Assembly: GCA_026391235.1 (NCBI GenBank)
Contig: JAPLDV010000512.1
Span: 1 to 8,995 of the forward strand
Direction of reading: 5' to 3'
Origin: Bacteroidia bacterium
GTDB taxonomy: Bacteria; Bacteroidota; Bacteroidia; Bacteroidales; UBA12481
Length of the DNA: 8,995 nucleotides
The first letter of the stretch is position 1. Each line of letters opens with the position of its first letter. A program made the translations under genes and the position numbers. Below are positions 7,383 through 8,995 of the stretch, piece after piece. The notes under the pieces are model-generated. The model saw nothing but the letters and a program-made list of their open reading frames with translations, did no database searches and was not told where the DNA came from.

Positions 7383-7446
7383 CCACTGATAACAAAGATA
7401 ACACTGATTTATGCGGTCACATCAGTGAAATCCGTGTCATCAGTGG
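7383..7446. repeat. 64-bp imperfect palindrome with internal CACTGAT repeats
   Basis: Two 26-nt arms (7383-7408 and 7421-7446) pair at 21 of 26 positions around a 12-nt loop. Each arm carries the core CACTGAT twice, 11 nt apart, so the element has both direct and inverted symmetry. I know this type of sequence ('CCACTGAT..ACA..GAT..CACTGAT') as a recurrent intergenic repeat in environmental bacteria. A T-run at 7451-7456 follows on the plus strand only, so it is not oriented to terminate the minus-strand response regulator gene. Confidence 0.85.
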
Positions 7447-7568
7447 ATAGTTTTTTAATCACCGCCTCCCGTGCGGGATACTTGAATCTGTAATTTCAAA
7501 ATTCAAAACCGGTCTTCGAATCTCTAAATTCTTACTTCCTCTTTTAGGGAATTTCCCGGGGTTTGTTT
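7447..7568. other. Non-coding stretch downstream of the response regulator
   Basis: Together with the palindrome and heptamer array this completes a 297-bp gap between two minus-strand genes. It is A/T-rich with no convincing gene. A small perfect palindrome, GGGAATTTCCC at about 7547-7557, lies just beyond the response regulator stop, but it has no loop and no following T-run on the minus strand, so I do not call it a terminator. Confidence 0.5.
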
Positions 7569-8210
7569 TTACCGGGGGAACATCTTGTTCAGTGCTTCGG
7601 TTCTGGATTGAACGTGGAGCTTTTCGTATATGTTGTGAATGTGGGTCCTGACGGTTTCGAAGCTTATAAAAAGCTGATCGGCAATTTCTTTATAACGATA
7701 TCCTTTTGCCAGGAAATCGAGCATCTCAAGTTCTCTTTTAGTCAGTTTTTCCAAATCCGAGCTTTGATTCGCATTCACCTGGAATGCCCCGATCACTTTG
7801 CGGGCAATGGTGGGAGACATGGGGGAGCCTCCCTGGTAAAGGCCGGTGATGGCTTCGGTAATCCGGTCGGGCGGGCTGTTTTTCAGGAGGTAACCTGTTG
7901 CACCGGCGCAGAGCGAATCAAAAACATTGTCGTTATCCTCGTAAACGGTGCACATCATAAACTGGGTGGATGGAAGAAGGGGCTTGAGTTTTTTAATGCA
8001 TTCGATACCCGAGATTCCGGGCAGGTGAATGTCCATCAAAACAATATCCGGGATATGGTTCCCGATATCAACCAATGCCGCTTCTCCGGAGGCATAGGCT
8101 GCAATGCATTCGAGCGAGGGGGCCGACTGAACAATTGATTCGAGTCCTTCGCGCATCTCCCGGTCATCTTCAACAATGACCACCTTGATTTTTGGTGTAG
8201 TATCTGACAT
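7569..8210 (-). CDS. NarL/FixJ-type response regulator
   Basis: This 213-residue cytoplasmic transcription regulator is complete. The receiver domain (about 7-125) has the acidic pocket E14/D15/D16, phosphoacceptor D60 ('PDIVLMDIHLPGISG'), switch threonine T88 and conserved K110 ('GYLLKNSP'). The LuxR/GerE-type helix-turn-helix (about 152-211) shows 'LTKRELEMLDFLAKGYRYKE' (156-175), then 'IADQLFISFETVRTHIHNIY' (176-195) and 'EKLHVQSRTEAL'. Phosphorylation is expected to drive dimerisation and DNA binding; targets are unknown. It lies upstream of the hybrid kinase on the same strand but 297 bp away across repeats. Such regulators usually pair with HisKA_3-type kinases, so the neighbour is an uncertain partner. 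No Shine-Dalgarno or exact -7 element precedes the ATG. Confidence 0.96.
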   Translation of the reverse strand: MSDTTPKIKVVIVEDDREMREGLESIVQSAPSLECIAAYASGEAALVDIGNHIPDIVLMDIHLPGISGIECIKKLKPLLPSTQFMMCTVYEDNDNVFDSLCAGATGYLLKNSPPDRITEAITGLYQGGSPMSPTIARKVIGAFQVNANQSSDLEKLTKRELEMLDFLAKGYRYKEIADQLFISFETVRTHIHNIYEKLHVQSRTEALNKMFPR

Positions 8211-8296
8211 GTGGTAAAGTTATGATGAAAGGGAACGAAGCGCAATACGCATTTTGTGGTATATTTTGTAACTGTTCGGGTGGCATTTTTCTAAAC

Positions 8297-8336
8297 CACA
8301 AAGTGCACTAAGGTTTTACACAAAGTTCACAAAGTG
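8297..8336. repeat. CACAAAGT(G/T)CAC direct repeat
   Basis: Two 18-nt copies, 8297-8314 and 8319-8336, share CACAAAGTnCACnAAG and are separated by 4 nt. This resembles the 'CACAAAGnnCACnAAGG' repeats I know from intergenic DNA of many environmental bacteria. It sits upstream of the response regulator start by about 90 bp. No function can be read from it. Confidence 0.75.
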
Positions 8337-8405
8337 CCGTTTTTGACTCTTTTTATTGCGTCGCTTCACCCCCACTCACACACTCACTTTTTTCCCCCAG
8401 CAAAC

Positions 8406-8640
8406 ACCTGTCATTCCCGCGGAGGCGGGAACCGCTCGACGCTGCACTGAGGCCATTGAAGACGTCCTTTGCTGAATGCCCTGTTTAGGGAAGCGGTTCC
8501 CGCCTCCGCGGGAATGACAGGTGCGGCTGAGGGCATTAGTGGTAAGGGAAGCGGTTCCCGCCTCCGCGGGAATGACAGGTGCGGCTGAGGGCATTAGTGG
8601 TAAGGGAAGCGGATCCCGGCCTTCGCCGGGATGACAAGGT
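8406..8640. repeat. Four GTCATTCCCGC-type hairpin repeats
   Basis: Copy 1 (8406-8436) is the exact 31-bp reverse complement of copies 2 (8492-8522) and 3 (8550-8580). These have a 7-bp stem TTCCCGC/GCGGGAA with a 4-nt loop. Copy 4 (8608-8640) is a variant with an 8-bp stem ATCCCGGC/GCCGGGAT and loop CTTC. The family (GTCATTCCCGC...GGAA and GTCATCCCGGC...GGATCC) is widespread in bacterial intergenic DNA and similar in form to Neisseria dRS3 and REP elements. Confidence 0.9.
8492..8607. repeat. Perfect 58-bp tandem duplication
   Basis: Positions 8492-8549 and 8550-8607 are identical over 58 bp, each made of one hairpin copy plus a 27-bp tail. A third, diverged hairpin follows in phase at 8608. 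The part before copy 2 (8471-8491) loosely resembles the tail (GCTGA...GGGAA), so the unit was probably present before the duplication. The identity indicates a recent event. Confidence 0.93.
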
Positions 8641-8715
8641 TCCTGGAGGAAAAGGAAGTGTGGGTGTGGGTGTGAGTGTGAGGTGGATCGCGACAAAATG
8701 CATGCTGAGCAGAAA

Positions 8716-8995
8716 CTATTCAACCACAAACTTCCTCCTGGCTGTCAGCTTCTCAGATCGAATCTCAATAAAGTACATCCCGGGCCGGAGTTTTGAGATA
8801 TCCACCGTGCTATTCACCGGTTTCTCCTGATGCACCTTCTGCCCGGCGGAATTGTAAATGGCCACCAGCTCTATCGCTATTTCATAAGGTGTGGAAATCA
8901 CCAGCAAGCCCTTGCCCGGATTCGGGTAAATCGTTATTTCGCTCTCCATCCTGATGCCCTCCGAGGAGGTGAGGCACGCTTTTTCCACTTCGGCC
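8716..8995 (-). CDS. T9SS type A sorting-domain protein, C-terminal fragment
   Basis: The minus-strand frame is open to the right window edge and ends with TAG at 8716, so only the last 92 or so residues of a larger protein are seen. A GTG at 8988 is not a likely start because the frame continues upstream. The segment matches the Por/T9SS C-terminal sorting domain: 'ITIYPNPGKGLLVIST', 'IAIELVAIYNSAGQKV', 'TVDISKLRPGMYFIEI' and a basic end 'RRKFVVE'. Such proteins are exported by Sec, cross the outer membrane through the type IX system and are then cleaved and attached to the surface or released. The functional part of the protein lies outside the window, so its role is unknown. Confidence 0.93.
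   Translation of the reverse strand, partial: AEVEKACLTSSEGIRMESEITIYPNPGKGLLVISTPYEIAIELVAIYNSAGQKVHQEKPVNSTVDISKLRPGMYFIEIRSEKLTARRKFVVE

Larger units (their letters stand above)
8360..8694. repeat. Symmetrical composite element with imperfect terminal inverted repeats
   Basis: The region is roughly mirror-symmetric. The left end 8360-8398 (GTCGC, then CAC/CTCACAC-rich, then T6C5) is the imperfect reverse complement of the right end 8645-8694 (GGAGGAAAAGG, then GTG-rich, then GCGAC). Inside, a hairpin at 8406-8436 faces oppositely oriented hairpins at 8492-8522, 8550-8580 and 8608-8640. There is no gene inside. It resembles a non-autonomous mobile or MITE-like insertion, but no target-site duplication was found, so mobility is inference. 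It fills most of the 505-bp gap between the response regulator and the T9SS cargo gene. Confidence 0.55.

Noticed and set aside
7383..7456. Rho-independent terminator formed by the palindrome and T-run
   Set aside because: The T-run follows on the plus strand only, where no gene ends; for the minus-strand regulator no T-run follows.
7563..8138. 191-residue plus-strand open frame opposite the response regulator
   Set aside because: It is a shadow of the regulator gene, whose receiver and helix-turn-helix motifs are intact on the other strand.
8492..8640. CRISPR-like array at a 58-bp period
   Set aside because: The 'spacers' between hairpins are identical, there are only three units, and no cas gene is present; it is a tandem duplication.
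8376..8729. 117-residue minus-strand open frame
   Set aside because: It is a translation of the hairpin repeats (PAEAGT, CHPGEGRDP-like strings typical of translated GTCATTCCCGC repeats), with no domain and no protein-like composition.
8716..8988. A complete 90-residue small protein starting at GTG 8988
   Set aside because: The frame stays open to the window edge and the segment is a T9SS sorting domain, which is always the tail of a larger secreted protein.

Overview
The window looks like chromosomal DNA of a member of the Bacteroidota, probably an environmental Bacteroidales-type lineage. The evidence is an HU-CCDC81/SPOR protein, a type IX secretion (T9SS) C-terminal sorting domain, a '6-bladed beta-propeller' exported protein, A/T-rich leaders without Shine-Dalgarno sequences, and two exact matches to the Bacteroidota -7 promoter element TAnnTTTG. 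I see no phage, plasmid, transposase, CRISPR or RNA gene.

Layout, left to right. (1) 1-44, minus: the first 14 codons of a gene leaving the window, which resemble the N-terminus of DegT/DnrJ/EryC1/StrS sugar aminotransferases. (2) 183-1214, plus: a membrane-anchored HU-CCDC81 + SPOR protein, divergent from the first gene. (3) 1351-2499, plus: an exported beta-propeller protein, visibly more A+T rich than its neighbours. (4) 2549-4582, minus: methionyl-tRNA synthetase (metG). (5) 4619-4984, plus: YraN/UPF0102 nuclease-like protein, divergent from metG. (6) 4971-7271, minus: a hybrid sensor histidine kinase with a multi-pass membrane sensor, overlapping yraN tail to tail by 14 bp. (7) 7569-8210, minus: a NarL/FixJ-type response regulator. 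(8) 8716-8995, minus: the 3' end of a gene whose product carries a T9SS sorting domain.

The most unusual aspect is the non-coding DNA. Nearly every gene junction except yraN's holds a different short repeat: AGTGACA heptamers at 1217-1296 (also inside the coding linker of the preceding gene), ATTGGCAC octamers filling the whole 2499-2548 junction, GGCTCAA heptamers at 7309-7371, a 64-bp imperfect palindrome at 7383-7446, a CACAAAGT direct repeat at 8297-8336, and a roughly 335-bp symmetrical element at 8360-8694. That last element holds four copies of a GTCATTCCCGC-type hairpin, three of them at a 58-bp period. The repeats also create false upstream extensions (GTG 1291, TTG 7322) of two genes; I use the internal ATGs instead.

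Functionally the genes are a mixture: translation (metG), probable nucleic-acid processing (yraN), signalling (hybrid kinase and response regulator, which may or may not be partners) and cell envelope or secretion (SPOR protein, propeller, T9SS cargo). I see no dedicated new multi-gene system. The repeat-rich junctions are the best candidates for a second look.
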